From NCBI GenBank assembly GCA_030156255.1, contig JASGMV010000008.1, positions 1-64,000 of the forward strand: a DNA stretch of 64,000 nucleotides, written 5' to 3'. The notes under the pieces are model-generated. The model was not told the DNA's origin. It ran no database searches and saw only the letters and a list, made by a program, of their open reading frames with translations. Source of the stretch: Desulfovibrionales bacterium. GTDB taxonomy: Bacteria; Desulfobacterota; Desulfovibrionia; Desulfovibrionales; Desulfovibrionaceae. Of the stretch, positions 49,646-58,368 are shown one piece after another. The translations under genes and the position numbers were made by a program. Numbering within the stretch: position 1 is the first letter of the stretch; every line of letters begins with the position of its first letter.

Positions 49646-50818
49646 TTGACGCATCTTTTGCAGCGCCGGCTCCTGGCCGAGCTGTTTTTCAACTTTCTTT
49701 TGAGCGCAGGGGTGTTGTGCGCGCTGATTCTCGTCGGCCGCATGGTGCAGCTGCGCGAGCTGCTCATCACCCTGGAGCTGACCCCTTGGCAACTGGCCCG
49801 GTTGTTCGGATACCTGTTGCCGTTTTTCCTGCTGCTCATCCTGCCCATCGCCTGCATGGTGAGCGTGTTTCTGACCTTCCTGCGCCTCTCCACGGATCGG
49901 GAGCTGCTGGCTCTCAAGGCTTGCGGGCTCAGCCTGTACCAGCTTTTGCCTGCGCCCATCATCTTCAGCGTGTTGATCATGTGCGTGAATTTTTACGTCT
50001 CTTTCGAAGGGCTGGCTTGGGGCATGAACCATTTTCGGACCGAGGTCATGGAGCGGATTCGCGAGAAGACGCGCCTGGTCCTTCAACCCGGTGTATTCAA
50101 TAAAGATTTTCCGAATCTGACCATCTATTCCAAGCGGGTGGACCCGAACAGCGGCGATTTGACGGGCGTGTTCGTGCGCGACAGGACGCGGAAAAACATC
50201 GACGTGACCATCGTGGCGGGGAACGGGCGGTTGAAAACGCGGCCGGATAAATGGGAGTTTTACCTCATTCTGGGCGACGGCCGCATTTACCAGCGCGAAG
50301 CCGAAAAACTGTCGGTGCTCAAATTCAAGGAGTACCGCATCCGGCTGCCGTTGCAGTTTCTCGTTCAAGGTTCGCAGATCGACGACGTGAAGCCCAAGGA
50401 AATGTCCTACGCCGATCTCCTGGCCGTCCAGGCCGATCCGAACTCGGCGAACAAGTATGACGAGACCTTCATGAGCAAGGTGCGGGTGGAGCTGCAAAAG
50501 CGCGTCGCCATGCCTTTGGGCTGCCTGGTGCTCGGATTGTTCGCGTTGCCTCTGGCCTGCGCCTTCCGAGGGCTTAAGCAGCACTACGGGCTCATTCTGG
50601 CCATCACGTTTTTCTTTATCTACTATACGTTGCTGTCCTTGAGCATGAGCCTTGGCGTCGGCGGCGCCATGCCCGCCTGGGTCGGGCTTTGGGGCGCCAA
50701 CGCCTTATTTTTCGGCGCTGCGATCCTGGGCGTGCGCGTCACCTCCCGAGAGCGCAACGTGCGCTTCGTGCTTTGGTTGAAAGAACGCTTGAAAGGCGTG
50801 GGGAGGGCCGAAGCGTGA
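49646..50818 (+). CDS. lptF: LPS export permease LptF
   Basis: A 390-residue inner-membrane permease of the LptB2FG lipopolysaccharide extractor. Six membrane segments are arranged as three N-terminal, a periplasmic beta-jellyroll (about residues 140-265: VLQPGVFNKDFPNLTIYSKRVD) and three C-terminal. DRELLALKACGLSLYQL is the coupling-helix region contacting the ATPase, and VELQKRVAMPLGCLVLGLFALPLA is typical. The start is TTG at 49646, 6 nt after the small gene. The last bases overlap lptG (GTGA). Confidence 0.93.
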   Translation: MTHLLQRRLLAELFFNFLLSAGVLCALILVGRMVQLRELLITLELTPWQLARLFGYLLPFFLLLILPIACMVSVFLTFLRLSTDRELLALKACGLSLYQLLPAPIIFSVLIMCVNFYVSFEGLAWGMNHFRTEVMERIREKTRLVLQPGVFNKDFPNLTIYSKRVDPNSGDLTGVFVRDRTRKNIDVTIVAGNGRLKTRPDKWEFYLILGDGRIYQREAEKLSVLKFKEYRIRLPLQFLVQGSQIDDVKPKEMSYADLLAVQADPNSANKYDETFMSKVRVELQKRVAMPLGCLVLGLFALPLACAFRGLKQHYGLILAITFFFIYYTLLSLSMSLGVGGAMPAWVGLWGANALFFGAAILGVRVTSRERNVRFVLWLKERLKGVGRAEA

Positions 50819-51927
50819 TCCAGTCGCCAATCTCCCATCTGGGGCGTTACCTAGTGCGCCAGAACTTGTTTTTGATCCTGCTGTGCCTGGGGGCGGGCAT
50901 CGGGGTCTATCTGCTCATCGACATTTTCGACCGGGTGGATAATTTTCTGGAGGCCGGGCTTTCCGTCGGCGTCATGGCGACCTATTTCGCCGCCAAAATC
51001 CCCCTCATCGTTTCGCAGGTGCTGCCCATGGTGTTCTTGCTGTCCATGGTCATCCAACTCGGCGTCATGGCGCGAAACCGCGAACTGTTGGCCTTGCAGG
51101 CGGGGGGACAGTCCGCCTGGCGGATGGCCAAATTTTTCTTGACCTATGCGCTTGTCTTCAGTTTGATCCAACTGGTTTTTTCCGAATACCTCGGGGTTGC
51201 AGGGCTGCAGATCACCAGCCGCATCTGGAAAGAACAGGTGCGGGACTCCGAGTCCCACGGCGTGGTGCACAATTTATGGTTCACCGAAGGCCAGCGGATC
51301 GTACGGCTTGGCGAGGCCTGGCCCGCCGAAGGCAAAGCCGCGAACGTCGAGATTTACGACATGAGCGGCGACGGCGCGACGGTGTTGGACTTTATGGCCG
51401 CCCGCCGGGCCGAGGCCGGCGACCAGGGCTGGACGCTGTACGACGTGCGCGTGCTGGATCCGGCCACCTTCGCCACGGAAAAGCGCGCAAGTCTCCAGTT
51501 GCCTATGAAGCGGCGGCTCGACGCCTACGAATCGGTCAGCCCGAAGGTGGACCCGGCCCAGATTCCACTGTGGCGCCTGTCCTGGGTCATCGACGAATTG
51601 CGGGCGTCAGGCTCCAACGTGGAGGGCCTGCAAACGGCCTGGCACATGAAATGGGCCTACGCCTTCTCCATTGCGACGTTGGCTTTGGCGGCTCTGGCCG
51701 TGTTCTCCTTCACGCAAAACATCTACGTGAATATTTTTGCGGCGATATTCGTTTCGTTTTTGTTCTACGGCGTCTACGTCGTCGGCGGCACGGCCGGCCA
51801 GAAAGGGTTGGCTGCGCCATGGATTGCGGCTTGGTTCGGCAACATCATGGTCACCGTCCTGGCGGGCTTGCGTCTGTTGTGGCGCTACCGGCCGCGCAGG
51901 CTCAAGCGCCGAGAGCCAGCTTCGTAA
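50815..51927 (+). CDS. lptG: LPS export permease LptG
   Basis: A 370-residue partner of LptF with the same 3 TM - jellyroll - 3 TM plan. The N-terminus is LGRYLVRQNLFLILLCLGAGIGVYLLIDIFDRVDNFL, and the coupling region is NRELLALQAGGQSAWRMA. The start is GTG at 50815, inside the lptF stop, although an open frame continues upstream. The 3' end overlaps the convergent GTPase gene by 26 bp, so there is no room for a terminator between them. Confidence 0.93.
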   Translation: MIQSPISHLGRYLVRQNLFLILLCLGAGIGVYLLIDIFDRVDNFLEAGLSVGVMATYFAAKIPLIVSQVLPMVFLLSMVIQLGVMARNRELLALQAGGQSAWRMAKFFLTYALVFSLIQLVFSEYLGVAGLQITSRIWKEQVRDSESHGVVHNLWFTEGQRIVRLGEAWPAEGKAANVEIYDMSGDGATVLDFMAARRAEAGDQGWTLYDVRVLDPATFATEKRASLQLPMKRRLDAYESVSPKVDPAQIPLWRLSWVIDELRASGSNVEGLQTAWHMKWAYAFSIATLALAALAVFSFTQNIYVNIFAAIFVSFLFYGVYVVGGTAGQKGLAAPWIAAWFGNIMVTVLAGLRLLWRYRPRRLKRREPAS

Positions 51928-52501
51928 GGGCTTCGCGCAGGGCCTCCGCGCCGAGTCCGGTGGTTCCGGAAAAGAGCAGGGGCGGGTTTTGGCGCAGGAT
52001 TTCCATCCATTGCTTTTGGCGATGCGAGCGATCTCGCTGCTTGCATTTGTCGGCTTTGGTCAGCACCGGCAAGAGCGGCAGGCGCGACTGGGTGAGAAAG
52101 GCGCCCATCTCCTGGTCGTTGGCTTGCGGTTCGATGCGGCAATCCAGGAGCAGGGCCACGGCCTTGAGCTCCGGACTGTTGACGAGAAATTCCTCGATCA
52201 ACCGCTTCCATTGCTCGCGTTCGGCCTTGGACCGCTTGGCGTATCCGTAGCCGGGCAGGTCCACGAGCATGAATCCCTGGGGCTCCACCCGATAGCAATT
52301 GATGCTTCGCGTTTTGCCGGGCGTGGCGCTGATCTTGGCCAGGGCCTTGCGGCCGGCCAAGTGGTTGATCAGCGTGGATTTGCCCACGTTGGAGCGGCCG
52401 GCCAGGGCTACGTGCGGCGTTTGGAAGACCTCGCCCTCCAAAGCGGCGCGCAGCTGCTGCTGGGTGTAGATGGTGTCGAGCAAATGCAAATGGAAAGCCA
52501 T
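51902..52501 (-). CDS. engB: Ribosome-biogenesis GTPase YsxC/EngB
   Basis: A 199-residue TRAFAC GTPase needed for large-subunit ribosome assembly. G1 is GRSNVGKST, G2 is the Thr of ISATPGKT, G3 is DLPGYGYAKR, and G4 is TKADK. Length and the RSNVGKS signature identify EngB. It is convergent with and overlaps lptG by 26 bp. ATG at 52501. Confidence 0.95.
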   Translation of the reverse strand: MAFHLHLLDTIYTQQQLRAALEGEVFQTPHVALAGRSNVGKSTLINHLAGRKALAKISATPGKTRSINCYRVEPQGFMLVDLPGYGYAKRSKAEREQWKRLIEEFLVNSPELKAVALLLDCRIEPQANDQEMGAFLTQSRLPLLPVLTKADKCKQRDRSHRQKQWMEILRQNPPLLFSGTTGLGAEALREALTKLALGA

Positions 52502-52622
52502 GGCCCGGTCCTACGTTGAGAAGCCGGCCCGGGTCAAGCCGAAGCGGAGCGGAAAGTCCTTTGACAGGCCATGCAAAATGGTCTAAGAAATTTTTAGATA
52601 ATCTCTTAATATTGGATATCTT

Positions 52623-53084
52623 ATGGATATTTATGAAATTCTCGTCTTGAACGGACCGAATCTCAAACATATCGGCGTCCGCCAGCCGGAGATATACGGC
52701 TCCGAGTCTCTGGACGGCCTGGGCGGCCTGGTGGAGCGGCTTATGGGGCCGGCCAGCCGCGGAGTGCGGTTGGAGACGGCCCAGTCCAACAGCGAGGGTG
52801 GCCTCATCGACATCCTGGAGGACGCCCGGGAGCGCAAAATCTCCGGGGTTGTTTTGAATGCCGGCGCGTACACGCACACCAGCTTGGCCTTGGCCGACTG
52901 TCTGGCCTGGATCGGGCTGCCCTGCGTGGAGGTGCACTTGAGCAACGTCATGGCCCGGACGGACCAGCCGTTGCGGCAAACTTCCCATATAGGCCGCCAC
53001 GTTGTCGGCGTTATTGCGGGTTTTGGCGTTCTGAGCTATGCACTGGCGGTTCAAGCGCTCTATCAGCACATTAAACACGGCTGA
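52623..53084 (+). CDS. aroQ: Type II 3-dehydroquinate dehydratase AroQ
   Basis: A 153-residue shikimate-pathway enzyme that dehydrates 3-dehydroquinate and forms dodecamers. Active-site segments are present: VLNGPNL, GVRQPEIYG (Arg plus the catalytic Tyr), QSNSEGGLID, NAGAYTHTSLALAD, and VEVHLSN (catalytic His). The usual His in Q-S-N-H-E-G is Ser here, a modest change. efp follows after 21 nt. ATG at 52623. Confidence 0.95.
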   Translation: MDIYEILVLNGPNLKHIGVRQPEIYGSESLDGLGGLVERLMGPASRGVRLETAQSNSEGGLIDILEDARERKISGVVLNAGAYTHTSLALADCLAWIGLPCVEVHLSNVMARTDQPLRQTSHIGRHVVGVIAGFGVLSYALAVQALYQHIKHG

Positions 53085-53105
53085 GGCCGATCCCCAGGAG
53101 CAACC

Positions 53106-53663
53106 ATGTATCAGACCAAAGATTTCCGTCCCGGGCTCAAAATCGAGATCGACGGCAAACCTTTTGAAATAGTGGAATCTCAGCACGTCAAGCCTGGCAA
53201 GGGCGGCGCTTTCGTGCGCACCAAGCTTCGCAACATACTGACCGGCCAGGTTCTGGAACAGACCTTCCGCTCCGGAGAGAAAGTGGGCAGGCCGGACATC
53301 TCCACCGGCTCCATGCAATACCTCTATAAAGAGGGCAGTGATTTCGTGTTCATGGATATGGAGTCCTACGAGCAGGTCCACGTGCCGCCAACCCAGGTGG
53401 GGAACCGGTTGGGATACGTCAACGAAGGCGATGAGGTCGAGGTTTTGCTGTACAACGGCGGCGTCGTTGACGTGAACCTGCCCGCCTCCGTTGTTTTGGA
53501 GGTCGTGGAGACCGAGCCCGGCATTCAGGGCGACCGTGTTTCCGGCGCCACCAAGCCGGCGACCATGAACACGGGCCTGTCCGTCCAGGTTCCTCTGTTC
53601 ATCGAGGCCGGGGAGCGCATCAAGGTGGACACCCGCACCGGGGCGTACATCAGCCGGGAGTAG
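53106..53663 (+). CDS. efp: Elongation factor P
   Basis: A 185-residue three-domain translation factor that relieves ribosome stalling at polyproline. Domain I has the tip loop KPGKGGAF, with Lys32 as the residue that is modified in many bacteria. The C-terminal OB domain carries [38 protein letters not shown], the EF-P signature. It is 21 nt downstream of aroQ and followed by a terminator. Confidence 0.97.
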   Translation: MYQTKDFRPGLKIEIDGKPFEIVESQHVKPGKGGAFVRTKLRNILTGQVLEQTFRSGEKVGRPDISTGSMQYLYKEGSDFVFMDMESYEQVHVPPTQVGNRLGYVNEGDEVEVLLYNGGVVDVNLPASVVLEVVETEPGIQGDRVSGATKPATMNTGLSVQVPLFIEAGERIKVDTRTGAYISRE

Positions 53664-53696
53664 AGGATTTTTTCGCCTGCACGGATTTTGTATGGG

Positions 53697-53736
53697 AAAG
53701 GCCCGGAAGAGTCCGCCAGGCTCCAGGGCCTTTTTT
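53697..53736 (+). terminator. Intrinsic terminator after efp
   Basis: AAAGGCCC (53697-53704) pairs with GGGCCTTT (53726-53733), and TTTTTT ends the structure. It is 33 nt past the efp stop. Confidence 0.8.
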
Positions 53737-53809
53737 ATTGCAGCCGCCTTGCGGCGACGCCTCCGTCGGGAGCCGTGAGGCGATCATTCAGGAAACCGCG
53801 CGAGGACGC

Positions 53810-56050
53810 ATGAAGAAGCCTTCCGTCACTCCGGACGCCACCCGTCGCATGACCGAAGTTTTCGGGTTGACGCTTCTGTTTTTGGCCGTGTTTCTCACCG
53901 TGAGCCTGGCCACTTTCAGCCCGCACGATCCTTCGGTCAACCAGGCGGTGAGCGCCGGACGTAAGATTCACAACCTCGTGGGCGTGGCTGGGGCCTATGC
54001 TTCGGGCCTGCTGGTGGACGTCATGGGCGGCGCAGCCTGGTGCGTTTCGGCGTGGCTTTTCTATCTCGCCGCGACCCGTTTCGTTCTGCGCTGGAGAATC
54101 AAGTGGTGGCGTTGGCTGGGTTTGGTCCCGGCCGTGGTCTGCGCCATGGTTTGGCTGGCCATGGCCGGCGGGACGGATATTTTGTCCGGCGGCCTGGGTG
54201 GGGATGTGATTTACAGGACCAGTCGGCAATTTCTCCGGCCGGCCGGGACCGTTCTCTTGTGGTCCTTTGTCACGCTGCTGTCCATCTATGTCAGCCTGGG
54301 CGTCAGCTTGGGGTCGGTTGGCAAGCGCATCCTCAGTATTCTCAAGGATTTTTGGCTAAAGTTTTTGTCCCGATGGGAGCGTCGCAGCGCCCTGGCCCGC
54401 GAGCGCAAGGCAGCCGCCGAGGCCCGAAAGCGGGAGCAGCCCGACCGGAAGGAGACCAGGAGGAAAAAGGAAAAGGCTGCGGTGGGGAGCCTGAGTCTGG
54501 ACGCCCCCCCCGCGACGTCCACGCCGCCTTCGCCGGCCTCCGAGCCGGAGCCCGAGTCGGTTCCCGTGCGCCAGAAGCCCGCAGCCAAGACCAAGCCCAA
54601 ACAGGGCAAGGGCGAGCTGTCGGCGCCGGACATCGACTTTTTGACTTCGCCCCCCGCCAACCTGGCTCTCGAGGACCCCAAAAACGTCCAGGAGCGGGCC
54701 GAGCGCCTGTCGGGGTGCTTGTCGGATTTCAACATCCAGGGGGAGATCGTTTCCTCCATGCCCGGTCCGGTGGTGACCATGTTCGAGTTCCGGCCCGCTC
54801 CGGGGGTTAAGGTCAGCCGAATCGCCGGGCTGGCCGACGACATCGCCTTGGCCCTCAAGGCGCTGGCTGTGCGTATCGAGGCGCCGATCCCCGGCCGTGA
54901 CACCGTGGGCGTGGAAATACCCAACGAGAAGCGGCAGGTCGTGTATCTGCGGGAAATTTTGGAAAGCGAGGCCTTCGGAAAGCAGGAGTCCAAACTGACC
55001 ATGGCTTTGGGCAAGGATATCCACGGACGCCCCCAGGTGGCCGACCTGGCCAAGATGCCGCACCTCCTGGTTGCCGGCGCCACGGGCGCGGGCAAGAGCG
55101 TCTGCCTCAACTCCCTGCTGGTGAGTTTTTTGTACAAGGCCGATCCGGACTCCCTCAAGCTTCTGCTGGTGGACCCCAAACGCATCGAATTGGCCGTGTA
55201 CGCCGATCTTCCCCATCTGGTGCACCCGGTGGTCACGGACATGGCCATGGCCAAGAGCGCCTTGGATTGGGCCGTGCACGAGATGGATCGGCGTTACGAA
55301 TCCATGGCCCAACTCGGTGTGCGCAACATCTTGGGATACAACAAGAAGCTTTCCGAACTCGGCGACAAACGCCCCGAGGGGCTCGAAGAGCTGCAAGCCA
55401 TGCCGTATCTGGTCATCATCATCGACGAGCTGGCCGACCTGATGATGACCCAGGGCAAGGACGTGGAAGCCTCCATCGTCCGCTTGGCGCAGTTGGCCCG
55501 GGCCGCGGGGATTCATATCATTCTGGCCACGCAGCGTCCGTCCGTGGACGTCGTCACCGGGCTCATCAAGGCCAACTTCCCCACCCGCATCTCCTTCCAG
55601 GTGACCTCCAAGCACGACTCCCGGACCATTCTGGACATGGTGGGCGCGGAAAAGTTGTTGGGTCGGGGCGATATGCTGTTCAAACCCGGCGGCGCCAAGC
55701 TCAAGCGCATCCACGGGACCTTTGTGGACGAAGACGAAATCGCCCGCGTGGTCGGCTACTGGAAGGATCAGCGCCAGCCGGAATTCGAACTGGACTTCTC
55801 CAATTGGTCCAACGGCGGCGGCAACGGCGATCCGAGCGATGTGGACGTCTCCTCGGACGATCCCATGTACCGGGAGGCCGTGGATTTCGTGCTGCAGCAG
55901 GGCAAGGCGTCCATTTCCCTTTTACAGCGGCGTTTTCGCATCGGCTTCAACCGGGCGGCGCGCTACATCGAACAGATGGAGCAGGACGGCCTGCTCGGCC
56001 CCCAGGAGGGCTCCAAGCCCCGCACAGTCATCGGCGGCGGCCGGGAATAA
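53810..56050 (+). CDS. ftsK: DNA translocase FtsK
   Basis: A 746-residue septal DNA pump. Four N-terminal membrane helices (within residues 18-165) are followed by a basic and Pro-rich linker (about 190-280), the alpha/beta motor with Walker A GATGAGKSV near residue 423 and Walker B YLVIIIDELADLMM, and a C-terminal winged-helix gamma domain (ISLLQRRFRIGFNRAARYIEQMEQDGLLG) that reads orienting sequences. The linker is short compared with E. coli. The ATG at 53810 has GAGG close upstream; the open frame begins earlier. Confidence 0.95.
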   Translation: MKKPSVTPDATRRMTEVFGLTLLFLAVFLTVSLATFSPHDPSVNQAVSAGRKIHNLVGVAGAYASGLLVDVMGGAAWCVSAWLFYLAATRFVLRWRIKWWRWLGLVPAVVCAMVWLAMAGGTDILSGGLGGDVIYRTSRQFLRPAGTVLLWSFVTLLSIYVSLGVSLGSVGKRILSILKDFWLKFLSRWERRSALARERKAAAEARKREQPDRKETRRKKEKAAVGSLSLDAPPATSTPPSPASEPEPESVPVRQKPAAKTKPKQGKGELSAPDIDFLTSPPANLALEDPKNVQERAERLSGCLSDFNIQGEIVSSMPGPVVTMFEFRPAPGVKVSRIAGLADDIALALKALAVRIEAPIPGRDTVGVEIPNEKRQVVYLREILESEAFGKQESKLTMALGKDIHGRPQVADLAKMPHLLVAGATGAGKSVCLNSLLVSFLYKADPDSLKLLLVDPKRIELAVYADLPHLVHPVVTDMAMAKSALDWAVHEMDRRYESMAQLGVRNILGYNKKLSELGDKRPEGLEELQAMPYLVIIIDELADLMMTQGKDVEASIVRLAQLARAAGIHIILATQRPSVDVVTGLIKANFPTRISFQVTSKHDSRTILDMVGAEKLLGRGDMLFKPGGAKLKRIHGTFVDEDEIARVVGYWKDQRQPEFELDFSNWSNGGGNGDPSDVDVSSDDPMYREAVDFVLQQGKASISLLQRRFRIGFNRAARYIEQMEQDGLLGPQEGSKPRTVIGGGRE

Positions 56051-56067
56051 TTGTGAGAAGATTTTCC

Positions 56068-56101
56068 GGGGGAGAAACTTTTTGTAAAAAGTTTCTCCCC
56101 C
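56068..56101. terminator. Bidirectional terminator between ftsK and the phosphatase-family gene
   Basis: A 16-bp perfect inverted repeat (56068-56083 and 56086-56101; arms GGGGGAGAAACTTTTT and mate) with a 2-nt centre, placed between convergent stops at 56050 and 56109. It serves both strands. Confidence 0.75.
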
Positions 56102-56108
56102 AGCTTTA

Positions 56109-57404
56109 TCAAACAAAAACAGCCTCCCACCATCTTATGATTTCCTTGCCCACGTCGCGCAGGCGGGCTGGTTTCGCGCCTTCGGAGTCGTAGAACATCG
56201 CCCCGCGGACCGTATGCGTTCCGAGCCTTCCGAAATGGCCGAACACTTCGGTTCTGTCGGTTTTTGCCTTGAGGTCGAACCCCGGGTTTGGTTGGCAAAC
56301 AAGGTCCGGGGCCATGTCGAAGCAAGGACCGTTGTAGAGTTCTTCGCGGGTCCAGACGCGCTCCATGACGCGCTCGCCCTGGTAGCGCAGCTCCATCAGG
56401 CCGGTTCGGATGTCTTCGGCCGCGCGCGCCGCCTCTTGCGGGTTCAACCGGCCGCGTCCGAACCGCTGGGCCGTGTGCAGGTAAATGCGGCCCGGGTCCA
56501 GGGCGAGGGCCGCGGACGCAGCAGATACCGCTTCGAAATCCCAAGGATTTTGCACCGGTCGGGTAAAGGAGAGCAACCCGGCCTGCCGCAGCCAAGCGTT
56601 GAGGTCCGCCTCCACGCGAAGTTCGGTGAATCCGTGGTCGGCCGCGGCCATCAGGCGTTTGGGGCCGGGGAGGCTGTCATAGGCTGCAAGGACCCGGCCC
56701 ACGGCGGCGTCCAGCTCCCTCATGAACTCCATGCACCCGCCGTGGAGCGGGTGGGAGGCGTCGGCCACGGCCGGGTAGAGGAAGTGGAACAGTCGGTCGG
56801 TTTCCGTGAATACGACGACGAAGAGATCGAAATCGCGGTCCTTGAACAGCATTTCGAAAGCGCGAATTCTGGATCGCAAGGAGGCGAGCAAACGTTGGAG
56901 CAAGCCTTCCGGGCGCAGGGCGGCGCGGTCGGTGTCGGCCTCCAGAATATAGCCCTGCGAACGGAGCGCCGGCGCCAGAAAAGGCGGGTGCACGGCCTTG
57001 TTCAGGTCATGGGCCACAAAGCCCGAAACCAACATGCCGGGAATGGGGCGGGCCGGGTAGGTGTTGGGCAGGTTGATCACCTTGGAGCGCAACCCCTGTC
57101 GTCCCAACTTGTCGAAAATAGTGTCGATCCTGACCTGGTCGAAGTCCGCGACGGCCGTGGCGTAGCTGACCGGATGCAGCCGGGTGAAGCCGAAGACGCC
57201 GTGCTCCTCCGGGCCGGCCGCCGTGTACAGGGAGGTCCAGTTCACTGGCGAGAGCTCGGGCAACTCGGCCGCAACCGTTCGCGCCTCGGGCGCTTCGGCC
57301 AGGCGGCCGATGTGGGGCAATTGGTCGGACAATCGTTTCGCCAGGTCCAGCGGCAGGCCGTCCAGGCCGAGCAGGACCAAGCGCTTTCTCGTGTCGGTAT
57401 GCAT
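56109..57404 (-). CDS. Alkaline-phosphatase-superfamily (nucleotide pyrophosphatase-like) protein
   Basis: A 431-residue metal-dependent hydrolase of the AlkP superfamily. LLGLDGLPLDLAKRL has the first metal Asp, LSPVNWTSLYTA holds the likely nucleophile region, TETDRLFHFLYP the next metal ligands, ADHGF the Asp-His pair, and GTHTVRG the last His. No signal peptide, so it is probably cytoplasmic. Members are type I phosphodiesterases or phosphoglycerate-mutase-like; the substrate is unknown. Confidence 0.85.
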   Translation of the reverse strand: MHTDTRKRLVLLGLDGLPLDLAKRLSDQLPHIGRLAEAPEARTVAAELPELSPVNWTSLYTAAGPEEHGVFGFTRLHPVSYATAVADFDQVRIDTIFDKLGRQGLRSKVINLPNTYPARPIPGMLVSGFVAHDLNKAVHPPFLAPALRSQGYILEADTDRAALRPEGLLQRLLASLRSRIRAFEMLFKDRDFDLFVVVFTETDRLFHFLYPAVADASHPLHGGCMEFMRELDAAVGRVLAAYDSLPGPKRLMAAADHGFTELRVEADLNAWLRQAGLLSFTRPVQNPWDFEAVSAASAALALDPGRIYLHTAQRFGRGRLNPQEAARAAEDIRTGLMELRYQGERVMERVWTREELYNGPCFDMAPDLVCQPNPGFDLKAKTDRTEVFGHFGRLGTHTVRGAMFYDSEGAKPARLRDVGKEIIRWWEAVFV

Positions 57405-57443
57405 GGTCCGGGAGGGTAGCCGATGGCCGTGCGAAAAGCCAGA

Positions 57444-57590
57444 TTACCTGCCTGCCTCGCTGCGGCGCATACGGATGTTCAGCACCTCCACGAACAGGGA
57501 AAAGGCCATGGCGGAATAGGTGTAACCCCGGCCGATGTGTCGCTCCAGAGCCTCCGCCGCCAGAAAGACGCCCGCCAGTCGACGCCCGGA
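57444..57590 (-). pseudogene. C-terminal remnant of a TerC-family membrane protein
   Basis: Reading the minus strand to the stop at 57444-57446 gives VFLAAEALERHIGRGYTYSAM and then AFSLFVEVLNIRMRRSEAGR, which matches the conserved last helix and end of TerC/Alx proteins. The frame is closed by a stop shortly upstream, and no start or the other helices of this 230-300-residue family are present. A deletion remnant of roughly 40-50 codons. Confidence 0.65.
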
Positions 57591-57770
57591 ACGATTCCAA
57601 CGCAGTAAGCGTCAACAGGCGACAAGATTTTCCAGGCTAAAAAGGCGCATGTCCGTCTTCTTGGGCGTTGCTGGCCGGAGCATAGCCGCGGAGAACCAGA
57701 GGAGCAATCCGTGCTTCATGTTGCGGCGGGCTTTTACGCAGGCCATGGACTGCGATTGATTGAGCGCATA

Positions 57771-57800
57771 TTGACAAGCGACGCACTCTACAAGTATGTT
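57771..57800 (+). promoter_or_regulatory. Candidate promoter of dsrC
   Basis: Perfect TTGACA (57771-57776) and TATGTT (57795-57800) with an 18-nt spacer, about 140 nt before the dsrC start. No gene is seen between. Consistent with the strong expression known for dsrC in sulfate reducers. Confidence 0.5.
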
Positions 57801-57904
57801 GTCCTCCACTGGCAGGGCCATTCGGTCCTTCAATTAAGCAAGTAAGCAGCGGATTGCTGTTGAAACGGCAGGAAGGCGGCGGCGTTGTCGCCGCTCCATA
57901 GACG

Positions 57905-57921
57905 TTCGACGATACGTCGAA
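57905..57921 (+). promoter_or_regulatory. Palindrome in the dsrC leader
   Basis: A perfect inverted repeat TTCGACG-ATA-CGTCGAA, 11 nt before the AAGGAGG of dsrC. It could be an operator or a leader hairpin that affects translation or mRNA stability. Confidence 0.5.
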
Positions 57922-57945
57922 ATCACCTATCTCAAGGAGGGTCAT

Positions 57946-58263
57946 ATGGCCACGGTGGAATTCGAAGGAAAAACTTTTGAGGTCGACGAAGACGGCTTCC
58001 TTCTGAAATACGAAGACTGGAGCGAGGAGTGGGTCGACTACGTCAAAGACAGCGAAGGCATCAAAGACCTCGGCGATGAGCACAAAAAGGTCATCGAATT
58101 CCTGCGCGACTACTACGAGAAGAACGGCATCGCCCCCATGGTGCGTATTCTCTCCAAGGTCACCGGCTTCAAGCTGAAACACATCTACGAGTTGTTTCCG
58201 TCGGGCCCGGGCAAAGGAGCCTGTAAGATGGCCGGACTGCCCAAGCCTACCGGCTGCGTGTAG
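57946..58263 (+). CDS. dsrC: DsrC, sulfite-reductase-associated sulfur carrier
   Basis: A 105-residue protein of the DsrC/TusE family. In sulfate reducers it is the co-substrate of dissimilatory sulfite reductase DsrAB and carries sulfur as a trisulfide that DsrMKJOP reduces. The flexible C-terminal arm has both redox cysteines, C93 in GKGACKMAG and the penultimate C104 in PTGCV, 11 residues apart, so it is a true DsrC rather than TusE. It is a single gene not linked to dsrAB, as usual, with its own leader and terminator. Confidence 0.97.
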   Translation: MATVEFEGKTFEVDEDGFLLKYEDWSEEWVDYVKDSEGIKDLGDEHKKVIEFLRDYYEKNGIAPMVRILSKVTGFKLKHIYELFPSGPGKGACKMAGLPKPTGCV

Positions 58264-58292
58264 TAGTCAGCTCAAAGTTTTTCGCTTTCCAG

Positions 58293-58318
58293 GCGGGGCT
58301 TCGGCCCCGCTTTTTTTT
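58293..58318 (+). terminator. Intrinsic terminator of dsrC
   Basis: GCGGGGC - TTCG - GCCCCGC followed by eight T, 30 nt past the stop. A textbook structure with a tetraloop. Confidence 0.93.
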
Positions 58319-58368
58319 CACGCAAAACCGGCCCGACGCGCGTCAAAGGTTTTGGAAAGGCCGCCCAG

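Noticed and set aside
57612-57833. A 73-codon minus-strand ORF upstream of dsrC
   Set aside because: It overlaps the strong -35/-10 pair for dsrC, has no ribosome site, and its translation resembles no known protein.
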